Part shown: positions 1-13,434 of the stretch, in pieces
Layout: every line of letters starts with the position of its first letter
Position numbering within the stretch: position 1 is the stretch's first letter
Source of the DNA: Daldinia sp. FL1419
Lineage: Eukaryota > Ascomycota > Sordariomycetes > Xylariales > Hypoxylaceae
DNA length: 64,000 bases
NCBI GenBank assembly: GCA_025201765.1
Contig: MU623427.1
Location: 96,361-160,360, forward strand
Direction of reading: 5' to 3'
The notes under the pieces: generated by a model
What the model saw: the letters and a program-made list of their open reading frames with translations, nothing else
What the model was told of the DNA's origin: nothing
Database searches by the model: none
Translations under genes and position numbers: made by a program

Positions 1-2
1 CA

Positions 3-410
3 GTAGCACTGCTTATGGGTTGTAGCTCGGCGTCGCTCGCAGACGTGGGTCGCTTCGAGTGCCACGGCCCTGTGTGGAACTACATGCTGGCCGGATGTCC
101 CGCCGTCGTAGGTACTCTCTGGGACGTGACAGACCGCGACATCGACCGATTCGCGGGAAGGGTATTCGAGGAGTGGGGGCTCATGCCTAGGGGGACGTTC
201 GCGGAAGACGGTGGCGCGAGCGCCAAGGGTAAGAAGGTCGCTAGAGGAAATAAAGGAGTTGAGAACAAGAAGACGCCGGCTGGCGAGGCTAGAGGTCAGG
301 CCAGTTTAGTTGAAGCTGTTTCCAAGGCACGGGATGCGTGTCGCTTTAGATACCTAACCGCGGCGGCGGTATGCGTCTACGGCATTCCAGTATATATCAG
401 CGACCAGTGA
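3..410 (+). CDS. Separase (peptidase C50), C-terminal end, 5' partial
   Basis: Separase is the caspase-fold cysteine protease that cleaves the cohesin kleisin subunit at anaphase. The frame is open to the left edge, so only the last 135 residues are present. The piece starts with VALLMGCSSASL, the strand and loop holding the catalytic cysteine (codon 21-23). It then has the conserved CHGPVWNYMLAGCP and VVGTLWDVTDRDIDRF segments, and ends in a helix that closes the fold. The first ATG of the frame (15) lies inside the conserved core and is not the real start. A lysine/glycine-rich insert of about 30 residues separates the VGTLWD segment from the C-terminal helix, as in many fungal separases. 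The catalytic histidine would lie upstream, outside the window. The family call is firm (ESP1/bimB/cut1 family). Confidence 0.93.
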   Translation, partial: VALLMGCSSASLADVGRFECHGPVWNYMLAGCPAVVGTLWDVTDRDIDRFAGRVFEEWGLMPRGTFAEDGGASAKGKKVARGNKGVENKKTPAGEARGQASLVEAVSKARDACRFRYLTAAAVCVYGIPVYISDQ

Positions 411-2794
411 GATAATCTCCCGTCGCAATAATGAACGTAGAATGAAGCGGGAAAGAGGTGATTAGAGCAGATTTTGCTCAAGGAGTCGGGGCCAGGCGGG
501 CACATAATGCGGCGTTTGGAGGTTGATAGATTAGAGCTCTAGATACCTTTGTTGTTAGGGTCGTTTTTGTTGCACGTTTTGGTTTTAATAGGCGTTGAGC
601 GGGATTAGGATAGGTACTCTACTTTGCTTTGCTTGTTTTCAAGAGTACGTAATGTCAAGTTAATGATTCTTAGAACAATGCCTGTTGTGTGCTAGCGATG
701 GTTGCGATATATTATTCAAGTTGTTTTGGAGGGGGGGGCTAGACTGTCTAGGCGGTCTTGTTCAGCGGCACTTGTAGATACCTAATGCTTACACCAATAG
801 ATGGTATTTCTACTATTTGCTCTTGTAGACATGGACGGAGACGAAGAATACTAGCTTTCACATGTTTGTGTTGGAATTGAAATTGGTGCTACGATGGTCA
901 AATTCTATCATGGCAGGTAGTTTGCTTATTAGGGCATCATGGAATGGGATTAGGTGGCTCGATTTCCTTCTAGGTGGATTAAGTTACGGAGATGGGGGAG
1001 TAATAGTATGGGAATAGGAGGCGGCAGACCGCCGCCGCCAGCTTCACGTTCGGACTAATAAGAGGTCTCGGTGAAGAAAAAGATATTTAAAAAGGGGTAT
1101 ATGAACTCAGAGTAAATCGTCTGGTCCCCTTTTCTCCTTTCTACAGAGCACCAATCTCGATTCCCAAGTACGACTTAGAAGCAACGTAAGTTTAGGTGCC
1201 TAAGTTATGGCCATCGTCACGCATTCTCGGGCGGTGAATACTGGTTACATATCGCGTCGTCGCCATGGCCTCGAGGTCACTACGACGAATCTATCTTACC
1301 TCGCCTCCGGAGAAGTTATTACGCGTTGTACCTACATATCGACGACACGTATACCACGGTAAGTGCCTGCCCAGGTGTATAGTCGACAAAAGAAGGCATT
1401 ACGACCCGTGTAATCCTACTTACTCACCGCTGGACCGTTCCATCGCCTAGGCCCGGGCCCGTCCGTCCATCCTGTAGAATGCAGTAAGGTATCGTGATAC
1501 ACGTGGCGAATTTCGGGCTGGGAATGGGCCGATAGCGAGAGGGGAGGAAAGGGGAAGATCAAATCTTGCTTGCTCTGATACGATACTACGACTTTATCAC
1601 TTGCAACTTGGGCTGCGGCGGAGATGAACAGATCGTAATATACTCGTCATTATGTGTCTGCGTGCGAGCGTACGTCGCTGCTGTGTAAGGGCTGGACGGT
1701 GCTAGAACTTGGGTAGCTTTTTTTCAACGCTGTGATCCCCTCGTCGACTGCGAGATCTAGGTCAGGTTAGGTATGTAAGCCCGGGGAAGCAAAGGGGTGC
1801 AACACGAGATCCTCCAAGGTCGAAATTTTTTTTTTTAATTTTTATACGCCTATCCTTCTTCGATCACAATTTGAGGTGTTATCTACTCGAGTTCTAGCCC
1901 TGGTCTAGATGTATCATCTCTATTGCTGGATAGTGAAGGGATCGGCTAGATACTGCTAGGTACTGGGTGAGGAGTAGTAACACCACTCCTCGAGCCTTTC
2001 TGTCAGTCATGAATATGAACGGTTGTGCAACCGAGTACGACTACCATGTCACAGCATAACCGTCGAGTAACTTCTTCCTCACTTGCATGCAGTAGTTAGT
2101 TAGTGTCAGGCCTATCCATTCACCCTAGGTTCTACTTATATTACTCGAGGAAGGTTTAAATGAGTCAAAATTTAATTGTACGTGGGCGCCCTTCATTTTC
2201 GGCACGGCAAGGGCTTGTGTCAAAAAATCGCCCGGCGACCTCCCAGTATCGGGTATTGTCCTTTTACGCCAGCGAGGCACAGTCGACCAGGAGGAAGCAC
2301 GGGCTCGCTCGAGGAGGAGGGCAACTAAAGTACCACAGAGATCGCCTCGTAGCCTGGTGCAGATCTTGAGGGTCCACGTAGCATTAGGTTAATCGCGACC
2401 GTACAAGAAGGAAATAGGGTAGTAGAAAATAAAGATACATACAACATAAATCTTTTTTTCTCCCTGTGTGGAGGCGCGTTGCATACTTTACCGTCCGTCT
2501 TACCCTTCCCTTTCCTCCACCTGAAGAATCTTGGTAGTCCGGGGAAAGCAAGGCGTTGCGTGATTTGGCCGATCTTTCGACGAGGAATAAATTACCTGAT
2601 GGTTACTATAGATAAATAGATAGGTGATATATAGTCGTTATGGAGACTGCGTCTATATCGCGTGGTATTCTAGTGTGCGGCGCGAGGATTGACACATGAG
2701 ATTTTATATGTGATAGCATGATATAAGTCGCTTATTCTTTATCAGAGCAGCCGGAGGTTATGCTGCTTCCGAAGTTGACCAGCTTAGTACATAT

Positions 2795-2827
2795 ATCGAA
2801 TGCAAATCGAACGCGAATCGAATGCGA
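2795..2827. repeat. 11-bp tandem repeat, 3 copies
   Basis: Three adjacent 11-mers close to ATCGAATGCGA (2795-2805, 2806-2816, 2817-2827) differ only by A/G or T/C changes. It is a minisatellite in non-coding DNA. Confidence 0.85.
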
Positions 2828-3429
2828 ATAGGCTCTCCGCCTTTGGGTTGGTGGAAGTTGGAGGAGCTCCGATACGGAGTAATATATCCCCATGGGGGAA
2901 GCATCGCATACTACCCAAGGTAGACAGTATATAGGTAGGGTACCTTAACGACGTATCACTTAAGGTGGATAGAATAGGTCCTGCGAGTCACGCAAGAGAC
3001 TTAAGTAATCTCCTCCCGCTGAACTGGGGGCCTTCGCTGTTGTTCATCCGCCTTCACAACAGCAAGGCTGCTTGGGGGAGGGCCGCCTGAAAGATGCAGG
3101 TCGCGCAACGGAACCAAAATAGTAGACTACTAACATCGCCAAGCAACACTGGGGGGCTTTTATTCTCCCATCGTATCCAATTCGCTACCGAGGTTCGCAT
3201 CCGCAGTATGTTGAGACGTCGGGAAATTCGAAGTATTCCACGACCATTCTGCGCAGCTGAATGGGGGGTGACGGCGGCAAAATACGTATCGCCCACATTA
3301 AGCGGAATATACAGGGGTCCCCTCCCCTTTTCGGTGTTTTCGAGCCATTAGCTAGAGTCGCTTCTTCTCGAAAGGACCGAGTCCATGTATGTATGATGAT
3401 GTCTCGGCCGCATCTCTTCTTTCCTCTTT

Positions 3430-3452
3430 CTATTTTATTTTATTTTATTTTC
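3430..3452. repeat. TTTTA microsatellite
   Basis: A short run of TTTTA/TTTTAT units sits inside a pyrimidine-rich tract. No gene is attached to it. Confidence 0.75.
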
Positions 3453-4098
3453 TTCTCGTTCATTTTCGGCTGCCTTCATTACGGTAGATAGCTGTGCCAC
3501 GAGACCATCTGTAACGTCGGTTCGTGGATAAGTCTTGGCATCAAGACAAGAGATACATGATGCAGTGAGACCTTATCACAAGGCGAGACGCGCCTCGCTC
3601 TAGGACACGTCAGGAAGCTTAATCATCGAGGCTTGAAGCTCCATACGCGTCCATATACAAAAGCCCAAAGTACGACATTTGTCGAGATATGTGGTATATG
3701 TAGTTTCATCGGCGCGGGGGTAATGGTTAACGAACTAGAGGAAGTGTATCTATCATCGAGTATCAGAGTATCATTGAAAACTTTAACGATTGAATGCCCA
3801 ACGAGGTACGTCCCTGGGTTCCGCGTCCGGAGTCCCAAACGGCATGTGCCAGGGGGGGACTTCAAACAACATGATTGTAACTTGGTATTCTATCTTGTAA
3901 GATCAGGGAAGATTCTAGCCGTCTGGTAGGGTAGAATTGGTAGGGATGGGTTGTTTGAGTGTATGGAGTGTATGATATGTGAATGACAGGCAAGAAGGAG
4001 AGGCCGATTTCGCCACCCCTGGATTGGACATTGCAGATTCCCAGCGAGTCTGGGAGTGGCCAAGCCAAGTTAAGAAGATGTATGGTAACATTCCGAGA

Positions 4099-4125
4099 TA
4101 TACATGGTATACATGGTATACATGG
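4099..4125. repeat. 9-bp tandem repeat TATACATGG x3
   Basis: Three perfect copies of TATACATGG occur at 4099-4107, 4108-4116 and 4117-4125. Because 9 is divisible by 3, they give repetitive pseudo-peptides in both strands' frames, which explains several spurious open frames here. Confidence 0.9.
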
Positions 4126-4232
4126 TTGCCGCCCCCGTGCTGGGGAGAGGTCCATTGATACAGCTTGATCGACATACAAGCAAGTTGGCGCGCGAGTGTT
4201 CGCTCTGGCGGATGCAACACTACATAGTAGAT

Positions 4233-4273
4233 GATATTATTGTTATTATTATGATTATTATTATTATTATTTT
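4233..4273. repeat. ATT/TTA trinucleotide microsatellite
   Basis: About 40 bases are built mainly of ATT units with a few interruptions. Confidence 0.85.
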
Positions 4274-5956
4274 GCTGGGGATTTTCTACTGGGGGTTAAA
4301 TATGAAGCGCGACTATCTGTCATGCGGCTTTGCGTAACCTTTCGTACAGATAAAGCCATGATGCAGAATTTTGTCCGGAAATTACTCTAGATGAGCGAAA
4401 CGAGAATTAAAACATAATGAGAAGGAATATCGGAAGGTAGCTCTCCAAGCAGGAAATGATGCAAGTTTCGGTTTGGTTAAAGATAAGAAGAAGGAGAAGA
4501 AGAAGAAGCTGCTCTCTTTGACTTATGTCAGTCTTATGAACCTGTTTTTTCCCGCTCCATCCCCGTTTCGAAAATCGTATGGTATCCAGGGTAAGGTATA
4601 CGTATGTGTTTATAACTGAGCGGGTCTCATATATGATATATGCAAGTGTAGAATCGATGAAGGATGTCCCTTAAAACACAATCATCCTCATTGAATCATT
4701 TGGTTCTCCATTACACCGGATAGCTGTTTCATCTATGAATTACATAGTAATAAGCTTTTGTCATGTCTTGGTCAGGCTGTTGCTGTATTCGTCGTCATGA
4801 TTTTACGTCAGTGTATTACTTATCGACCTATCTGAATCTCTTTGAATCTCTCTGAGAAACAACGGAAACATGGACGATCCTTTGAGAGGTATGTCGCTTC
4901 GAAACCCAGGTAACGCTCTCTATCTTTTTCCGGATTCTCTTTGGTTATGGCTTACATACCTGTATTGATCTGTACCTGGGTAGGTAAGACGGCGGACGAC
5001 ATGGTTGCTGGAATTGGATGCTAGTGTAGAAAAGATACTACATTAGGAGATCTTCGGGGGCTCCCCAACGACCCGATCCAGGGTGGGAATGTTACTTTAT
5101 CGAAGTTGACTTTTTAGCGAATGGGTCTTTTAAAAATATTTTATTTGGTGATATCATTTATGATTTAAAAAGAGGACAAGGAGGGGTACTATGTATGTAG
5201 TATGCAAAGGCTAGAATCTAGTTAGTGTAATATATTCTCCAAAGTATAACAACTACCCTTCTTGTCTTCTTAACAGGGATGATATAAAATAAAGTCAGGG
5301 TTGTTTTCATGCAATTGGAGAAAAAGACAAAAAGGAGATAGAAGCTTCCCGGCCGAAAAAATGCGCGGGTGCTGCACGCAAGCGCAGGCAGGGACGTTGA
5401 CTCGTGGGCAACCGTAATTGATGGCCGGCCATTTTTTTAATGTTTTATGGCCGAAGGGCAAAGTACCAGGTAAGGTACATGATGGCATAGTTATAACCAA
5501 TTAGAACCGATAGAATTTCAAGGTCCCAACCCCACTATTATCCCTTAATCCCTGAACTGTCCAGGTTCCTAAAGCTCCACTATAGAACAAGCTTAGCCAA
5601 GTATAGCGATCTACTGACCTATTCTAACCTAAACTTTACTGATCAAAGTCATGGATTAAAATTGCCCGATTGATTTCGTGGTTTCCGTGGGCCGTGGCGG
5701 GTAATGAGACTCCATATGATCCTTTTTCAAACTTGACATTACGTCTGTCGTGATGTGGACAAATACAACAATAATGCGTACAACTTTTTCAACAATACAA
5801 CGATAAGTCAATAATAGCAAGAATAGTGTCCTGGTTTCTCCAAATTGGTACCTATCTAGCCTACCCCCAAGTAACACATGCATCATGCACCAAGCGATAA
5901 ATAACGCGTTCTTACCCCGAGGATGCAGAAAGCAACTAAAGAGAGCTCGCGCCGAC

Positions 5957-5983
5957 AGTCCTGCAAGTCCTGCAAGTCCTGCA
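5957..5983. repeat. 9-bp tandem repeat AGTCCTGCA x3
   Basis: Three perfect copies (5957-5965, 5966-5974, 5975-5983) occur in a non-coding region. They create short CKSCKSCK-type and GLAGLAGL-type open frames that I do not consider genes. Confidence 0.9.
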
Positions 5984-8436
5984 AGCTGTGCGTGCTGACC
6001 TGGCTTAGCAATCCCTATAAGCCAACAGGGATGCTTGACGATGCCAAGAATATATTTTGTCCCCACACGCTAATGATACCCCGGAGGCTCCAAAACTGTA
6101 CTAGTGTATGTAGGTACATGGCGGGGAGTATTCATTCAAGGTCCACTCTTATTTATCAATCAGATGAATCAGTTTATACATTTCAGACTTACACGGACCA
6201 ATCTGTTTAACGTTGTTTGCAAGTGCCTTAAACAGCTCACCAATTCAGTTTCTCAAATATCATATCAGATGGAGGGAACAAGCTCCGCTCTATAGACTAT
6301 AGAAAGGAATCTGAACGGCGAGTGCCAATGCGGCGTGACGACATGGGCATGGATGCGGATCCAGTTAGAAGCCATCGTAATCGTAACGAAGTTGAAAGGG
6401 ATGCTTCCTTTTTACCTTCGGTCACATTGGAATCGCCGTACGAGTATTGTGATTGTAATGGTATTGCTCATACTTTCCTCGCCAAGAAGTTGTTTGGTGA
6501 CTCCGAAGTGGCACGGGACCGTTCGAAGCAACTATGTATAGGTAAGAGAAGACTAAGCAGGTCTGATTTAGCGCGTCTCTGATCTAGTGTCAAGTCGAAC
6601 AACGTTGGTAAATAGTTTTGAATAGCTCGTTACTGCTGTCTTGGAGCTGTCGTTGAAAGACGCTACGTTATTTAGCTGGGTGGTACCTCAGCCATTATAG
6701 CTCTATATGTGGATATAGCGTACGTTGGCATATGTAAGAAGTAGTCCGATCTGCAGACCTACCTTCTGGTGCACATGTAGCTGAGACACGAGGCATTGAT
6801 AAACGAGTTTCTCTTAATAGCTGGGGAAGATAACTTAACTAGCAAAGTACCTAAACTAGGTACCTTAAAAACTAAAAACCAACTACAACGCCTCGTGGAT
6901 TGCATAAAGAACCCGGGCCGCTGGACCCATTTTTACATATACCCTAGTTTTATCTTTAGAGAATGAATAACTAAGCCAATACCAATTGATAAATGTATTT
7001 GTCCTAGTAGTCGGTATAGCGGACGGGGTAAACTCGGCATCGTAAACTAACAATACGTCTAGTTACAATTAGACGCCTAGGTAGTTATTTGATTTGAAAT
7101 AGGCGATGCTTTAGTAGGTCACGCAGACATGAATTCGAAGCTATTCGATTTCTGAGTGCCTTCCTCTTTAACTTATTGCCACTAATAAAGTAACAGAAGT
7201 CTATACACTATACAACTAGTTATACGACTATACATACCTAGGTAGGTAGGTATGAATACATGTTTTGTTATATAAGGTACCTAGGTATCTATCTTTATCG
7301 AGACCCACCTTTATGTTGGTGTGTTCAACAGAACCTCAGCAGGGCTTAGTGGCTGGCTGAACAGGCAAGACAGGTACTCTTTTGTTGGCATTGGCCAGAA
7401 GAGTCTAGTTTATCATTACTGGATGGAGGCTAGGGTCCTCAGGATAAACTGACCGCTGTACGCCAATAGGGGGACTCATAATGATTTTTTATCTACTACC
7501 ACATGTTGGTATTAATGTATTTACGACGTCAAGTGATAAATGAGTATAGTATCTAGCATACCTAAAACTTATTACTGAAGTCTTGCTTTTCAACCCATCC
7601 TGGCCTAACTCTCCCTCCGTGTTTTTTTAACACTGTGCGGACCCTTAGTCCGTTTCTTAGAATAGACGTGTGTGTTAACTGTATACGATTACTTTCGTCT
7701 ACTGTGAATACATTCTCTTAACAGATTTGGAGGTACGAGCTGTTGTACCATGCAAGTTCCGCATAATGTACGTACTTACATACCATACACAAAAACCCAT
7801 GACATTTTAAAGGTTCCACCCACATGAGTGCTCCATCAGCTTGAACCGTACTGGTTAGCTTCTTTACCCCACAATGCTAGCCCGAACACGCATGGAGACC
7901 CACATGAGAAAGACCCACAGAAGGTTTGCAAGGAGACTGGCAGGAAACTTGGGAGAGTAGTTTCCAATCTCTCTCAATCGAGAGTGTAAATCTGCAGTTC
8001 TTCTTTTTTTCTTCTTCTTGATGACAAGACATTTATCTAACCGGTTGCGCACCCTGTTACACTACCTAACTTAACCTACCATCTTTCCCAGCGCTACTAT
8101 ACTTGATATCGTATGTAGACGAAAACTAAAAAAAAAAGCTCCCCTTTTCACCTATTCGGAGGCTTCCTTCGCATTGACTTTTCTGTCTGTCATGATACAT
8201 TTTCGCACGGCGCTGGCGTTTCTATTTTCTGATACCCGGGCCCGCTGAGGGCGAAGTTGAAATATCCGGTCGCGCGGGGCCGAACGCCTCTTGTTACTCG
8301 CCATTGAACCTTCGTAAAATTTTGAAAATAGGGGGAAAAAATAGAAACAATTCCTTTTATTGTTGAGAGTAACGTTGGGTGCTGTTGATCTTTCCCTCTT
8401 TTTTCCACGGTCGTGAAGGGCCATCCAGCCCCCGAA

Positions 8437-11400
8437 ATGTCACCTAGTCAATCTCACATTGATGCTCAGTCCTTCCCATCCGGGAATATCGATGGCTCAC
8501 AGCCCGTTGTTAAATCGGAATCCCAGCTTAACTCGATTGAACCGGCCGACTTAAATGGCTTTTCCTTAGATAACCATCATGATGGCATTTCAAATGATAC
8601 CAACTCGCACGGTCTGATCGACACCTCTCAATTTTCAGATTTCCATTTCCCGTTCCAGGACATCCCCGAGGCCGGCCAAATGATTTCTTTGGAAGATCAC
8701 CCGAGCGATTTGTTTGCTACACCCGGGCACGGCTCAATCTCATCAATTGGCGAGCGGAAGGACTCGACCGCTTCGGGTCCTCACAGCACTACTTATGCTA
8801 TGGTCGACCCTTCACAACAGAACAGAAGGCGCAGTATGGACGGGTCCGATGATGGAAGTCAGGGGAGCGTCCATGTTGGTACCAATTCTTTGGAAGACAA
8901 CATGTCGGACGAGTTCGGGTTAGCGACAGGTGGGCCTGGCGACGGCACCGATTTAGGAGGGAAGTTGAAGGAAAATAAATCTGATCCCGCGCCGGCTTGG
9001 AGTGAACTAAAGACGAAGGCAGGGAAGGAGAGAAAGAGATTGCCCCTAGCGTGTATCGCATGCAGGAGGAAAAAAATACGTTGTTCCGGAGAGAAACCCG
9101 CTTGTAAGCATTGTCTTCGCTCCCGGATCCCTTGTGTGTACAAGGTCACTACACGGAAGGCGGCCCCGAGGACCGACTACATGGCTATGTTGGATAAGCG
9201 ACTAAAGAGAATGGAGGACCGGATCATTAAGCTTGTACCTAAATCGGAGCAGGAAGCTTCGACCAATAACGTTGTTCGGGGCGTGGTAAAACCTGCTATC
9301 CCCGGAACTCTCCCCACGGGGAAGCAAACAACAAAGAAACGAGGCGCAGAAGAGGCGTTTGGTGCAGAGCTCGATCATTGGGCTAGAAATGGCCCTAAGA
9401 CTAGGTTAGAGGGCTCCGGAAAGCCCACATCATTGCAAGTACAAGAAGCGGAGGAAAGCAAGCTACTGTATGAAGGCGCTGAGGCTTTGCCGCCGAAAGA
9501 TTTACAAGAACATTTAGCGGACATATACTTTGAAAATATCTACGGCCAGGCATATCATCTACTTCACAAACCGAGCTTTATGAGGAAACTTAAGTGCGTT
9601 TTTCCCTATTACCCCCCATATCCTAACTGACACTGATCCTTATCGACAGAGCCGGCACTTTACCCCCAGTTCTAGTGCTTTCCGTTTGTGCAATCTCCGC
9701 CCGCTTTTCTACACATCCGAAGTTCGCGATGACGAACAATTTCCTCCGGGGGGAAGAATGGGCAGCTCCGGCTCGGGATATTGTAACGAGGCGCTATGAA
9801 TGGCCCAACATTACTATTCTAACATGTCTACTACTTCTCGGTTTGCACGAATTTGGTACGTGTCACGGAGGTAGGAGTTGGGCGTTAGGTGGTCAGGCCA
9901 CTCGAATGGCATTCGCATTACAACTACATAAGGACCTGGAGTATGACCCGATGCGGCTAAACCCAACGAAGCAGCTTAGCTTCATTGATCGCGAAATTCG
10001 AAGGCGAACAATGTGGGCTTGTTTTTTGATGGACCGTTTCAATTCATCAGGGACGGACCGTCCTATGTTCATAAGGGAAGAAACGGTTAAGATCCAACTA
10101 CCCATTAAAGAAAAGCTCTTCCAACTTGATATGCCAGGACCTACCGAAGATTTACAAGGGCAAGTTCCTCATCCCGTACCGATGGATGAGGGCCAGCTCT
10201 CCGATGCAAAGGACAATATGGGCGTAGCAGCATACATGGTTCGCGCCATTGCTCTCTGGGGAAGAATAATAAACTTCTTAAACCAAGGTGGAATGGATTT
10301 GGATGAGCATTCGATGTGGGAGGGTGATTCTGAGTATGCTGTGCTACTCAAGCAGGCAGAAGATTTTGCCGAGAACCTACCAGACGGGCTGAAATATAGC
10401 GCTGAGAACCTCCATCTGCACCAAACAGAAGGAATGGCCAATCAGTTTTTGTTTTTGCATATCTCGATCCAACAGAACGTCTTATTCATGAACCGGTTTG
10501 CCGTATCTTCACCGGCCGGTTTATCGAAAGCGGACGTACCCAATACTTTCATTACACAAGCAGGATCAAAAGCATTTGCTGCTGCTAATAGAATATCCGA
10601 GCTGCTAAAGGATGCGGAACACTACCTGATCGCTGCCCCTTTCGTGGGTTACTGCGCGTTCTTGTCGAGTACCGTTCACATATTCGGTATTTTCTCTGGT
10701 AATTCTACCGTAGAGACAGCCGCAAAGAAAAACCTAGCCATCAATGTGAAGTTTCTCTCGAAAATGAAGCGTTATTGGGGCATGTTCCACTTCATGGCAG
10801 AGAATCTACGCGAGCAGTACAAGACATGCGCCGATGCTGCACGCCAAGGGACCCCGGCAGGTGATAACTCAGCAGCTTCACCCATATTTCAATATGGTGA
10901 TTGGTTTGATCGGTACCCTCACGGTGTATCGCAGCCGGAATTCGCCGAGCCAGCTTCCTTCAAAAAGAAGGAAACTGGCGAGGACGCAGTGCTCGAGCAG
11001 AAACCAGAACTCCATACGGTTGAAGAATTCTTCACACAGCTCTCGCCACCGCAAAGCACAGGTGAGGGACGTGATAATGCTGGATCGAGCAGGCCGCCCC
11101 TAATGAAACGGAAGTCAATAGCAAAGAAGGGTGGCATCTCTTCACGTGGCGAGCAGCAACAACTTGAGCCTCTTCTTACCGACCTCAATGGCGCCAGCAT
11201 CCCCGAACAAATCCAGCGCATCCAGCACGCACAACAGCAAAGGGTACAGGCACAACGTAACTATTCTCGTCTAGGCGGGCAAACCAGTGGGCCGACCTCC
11301 TTTAACCCCAACCTCGCACACGCGCGCTTACAAAACGCAGCAGCGAATTATCATGCCTTATCACCGATTAGCCCCGTCAACGTCGGCGGATTCCAACATG

Positions 11401-11843
11401 GTCATGGACATCAGCATCCCGCTTTCTATAACCAGGATCTCCTTTCCTTGTCCCTCTCAAACAACGCTGCGGGTATACTGCCTCAGTTGGATCGCCAACT
11501 CGTTTTCAACGCATATGGCCAATTAGATCCTTCGACAATTAGTGGTCCCGAAGCTATTATGGACTGGGACGCCTTGGCCGGTAACGGAAGTAGCTCGAGC
11601 AGAGGGCACAACGCGAACGGATCCAACGGTGGATCCGGCGAGGGGCCGAGCAACCACCACGACAGCTTACCCGGCGGATTTGTTGCCGAACCATCTTCCG
11701 CGTGGTTCATGCCATTCAACATGGAACCGCCAGAATTAGGCCAGGATTTGGGTGGTATGAGCGGCGTTGATGGGTTTGGGCTCTTCAGTCCCGGCGTGCA
11801 CACTCCCGGCACTGGACTAGGCCTCCGGAGGGGAGGTCGATAG
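8437..11843 (+). CDS. Zn2Cys6 transcription factor with fungal-specific regulatory domain
   Basis: Two exons, 8437-9593 and 9650-11843, encode 1,116 residues. The 56 bp intron (donor GTGCGT, branch CTAAC, acceptor CGACAG) restores the frame as RKLK-AGTLPPVL. The open frame extends upstream only to a GTG, so the first ATG (8437, MSPSQSH) is taken as start. Residues 1-200 are acidic and Ser/Asp-rich. The zinc cluster is C206-x2-C209-x6-C216-x6-C223-x2-C226-x6-C233, followed by a basic linker and a short coiled coil (about 245-265). The fungal_trans middle homology region covers about 360-720, with the GGRSWALGGQATRMA and REIRRRTMWACFLMDRF signatures. The C-terminal 250 residues are low-complexity Gln/Ser/Gly/His and probably disordered. 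It is expected to be a nuclear DNA-binding regulator; the target pathway cannot be read from sequence. No enzyme cluster is adjacent. Confidence 0.95.
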
Positions 11844-13163
11844 GGCTGTCGTGGCTTCGATGTCGTCCGGTTGAGGCTTTGTGCTGCACCGGAGAAACTG
11901 CACTCATGAACTGTGATACCGTATCATGATATGTTGATCTATACTAAAATAACTTTTTGGGGGGGTTATTTTGTTGATATATAGGTACTCACCCACTCAC
12001 TTATACCGTTGTAGTATATACCTTTACGTTTGGGGGGAAAGGAGGGGTGTTAGGAGAGCGGCGGCGGCTTTATGTCCCTTCGACGGATGACGCATGAGTA
12101 TCTTTTTTGTACATTTCGGAAATGCATCTGAAGGACTAGGGCATGTCCTTTCGAGCGGATGGGATTTTGTAAAGGACTAGGCCGAAACGGCGCAACGGAG
12201 TTGAATGTCAAGGTTTTTCTCCGGTGGGATGACTGGAAAGGGACTTTTCAAAATTCGGAAGAAACGCCAGCCTACGTCGTCAAATTTTGCTAGCCTTTTG
12301 GCCTTGCGCTCGCTGTTGTCTATATCTGTTTATACCTATGTTACGAGAGGGATATCCTAAGGGGGGAATTAGGGTAGTCGGGAGTTTTAAAATGCCCAAA
12401 CGAGAGAAATATTCTCATCTTGTGCTTACATTTGTTTACCATATATGTATTTGAGGCCCGGAATCTGTACCGGGTATGTGTTATTGTCGTTCGAGATGGA
12501 TACGATACCACCTGATATAACATGACGGAAGACATCTTGGGTCGGCATTTTGACGTTTTAACGAAGGGAGAAGACGAGAAAACGAAAATCAAGAAGAATA
12601 AGAGAAAACTATTTTCTTTCCTGGGTTAGTTATTGGGAACCAAACTAACCTACCTACCTATGTAACCCAAACTAGAACCAATTATTCTTCCCCACGTAAT
12701 AGAAAACGAACCAAAAGCGCAAGGAGATCCTTCGTAGCTTTTATATTCCATTAGTTATAAACCTATCCTTGCCCGGGTCGGAGTCCCGCGCCATGCAGGT
12801 GGTACGATGTCTGGCACCCCATCGGGCCACATTGGACACGGCAAGGCTAGAAGCACCCATTGCTCCGATAGAATATTAACCCATTTAATTTCAGCTGATT
12901 TTTCTCACCACGTGATGCAAGTCAGTGGTATGTGCACGGCCGAGCCAACGGCTGGTTCGTGCATCAGGTGGATAGGTATATATACCTAGGTCGGTATACA
13001 CCTTCTTCGAGCTTGTTATCCTTACCGTTAGGCCGACCATTAGTACGTGACATAGCAGAAACTGAAGAACTAGAGTGAGTGACTCAATAGACTTCTGAAT
13101 TCGAGCGTGCTGTTACACCAACCCCCCCTATTTTTGCCCAGTCGTGAAGCGAGTAGTCATAGC
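11844..13163. other. 3' flank and intergenic DNA
   Basis: The stretch holds the 3' UTR of the Zn2Cys6 gene and AT-rich spacer with a few homopolymers, and CCTACCTACCTA- and ACCTAGGT-type motifs near 12,645 and 12,986. No supported gene was seen on either strand. Confidence 0.5.
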
Positions 13164-13434
13164 TCACTGAGTCCGTTTCATAACCTCCTCCTCAAACCAA
13201 GAGTACATAAGACGGCTTACGTGCCTCGAAGCGCCAACATCGCAGTGAATCCCCGCCACATCCTCCTCAGTCAGTTCGACGAGCGTCGCCTTGTCGCCCG
13301 GTGCGCGTCTGTCGGGTGTCCCGCCTCGCGGTCCGGCTCGAAGACTGCCGCCCATGCTGTACCCCAGGAGCCCGATGCGGCGCAGGTCCACCGAGGGCAG
13401 CGTCTCGAGGTATGGAGGGGGCTGGAATTATAGT
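13164..13434 (-). pseudogene. Possible alpha/beta-hydrolase (dienelactone-hydrolase-like) fragment
   Basis: Read on the minus strand, an open stretch gives PPYLETLPSVDLRRIGLLGYSMGGSL. It resembles the strand, turn and helix around the nucleophile of alpha/beta hydrolases: GYSMGG fits the G-x-S-x-G elbow, and the preceding 'VDxxRIGLLG' is usual in dienelactone-hydrolase relatives. After the elbow the similarity fades into a Gly/Arg/Asp-rich stretch, and the frame ends with LMYSWFEEEVMKRTQ. Upstream, a stop codon falls just before the recognisable part, and no continuation is visible. I read it as a fragment of a dead gene. The match is short, so a chance resemblance is possible. Confidence 0.35.

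Larger units (their letters stand above)
411..8436. other. Long region without recognisable genes (about 8 kb)
   Basis: No open frame here resembles a family I know. The frames are short, have poor codon use and mostly overlap on both strands. The stretch holds short tandem repeats (listed separately), TACCTAGGTA-type palindromes near 7,080, 7,236 and 7,277, and homopolymer runs. The part next to 8437 should contain the promoter and leader of the Zn2Cys6 gene. No tRNA fold was recognised. A fast-evolving small gene or a long non-coding RNA could be missed here. Confidence 0.5.

Noticed and set aside
4099..4337. Open frames with MVYMVYMV or IHGIHGIHG repeats on both strands
   Set aside because: They are produced by the 9-bp TATACATGG tandem repeat and an ATT microsatellite, with no other coding signal.
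8413..8436. Upstream extension of the Zn2Cys6 protein by eight residues
   Set aside because: The extension begins with GTG, not ATG; the first ATG at 8437 is the plausible start in a fungus.
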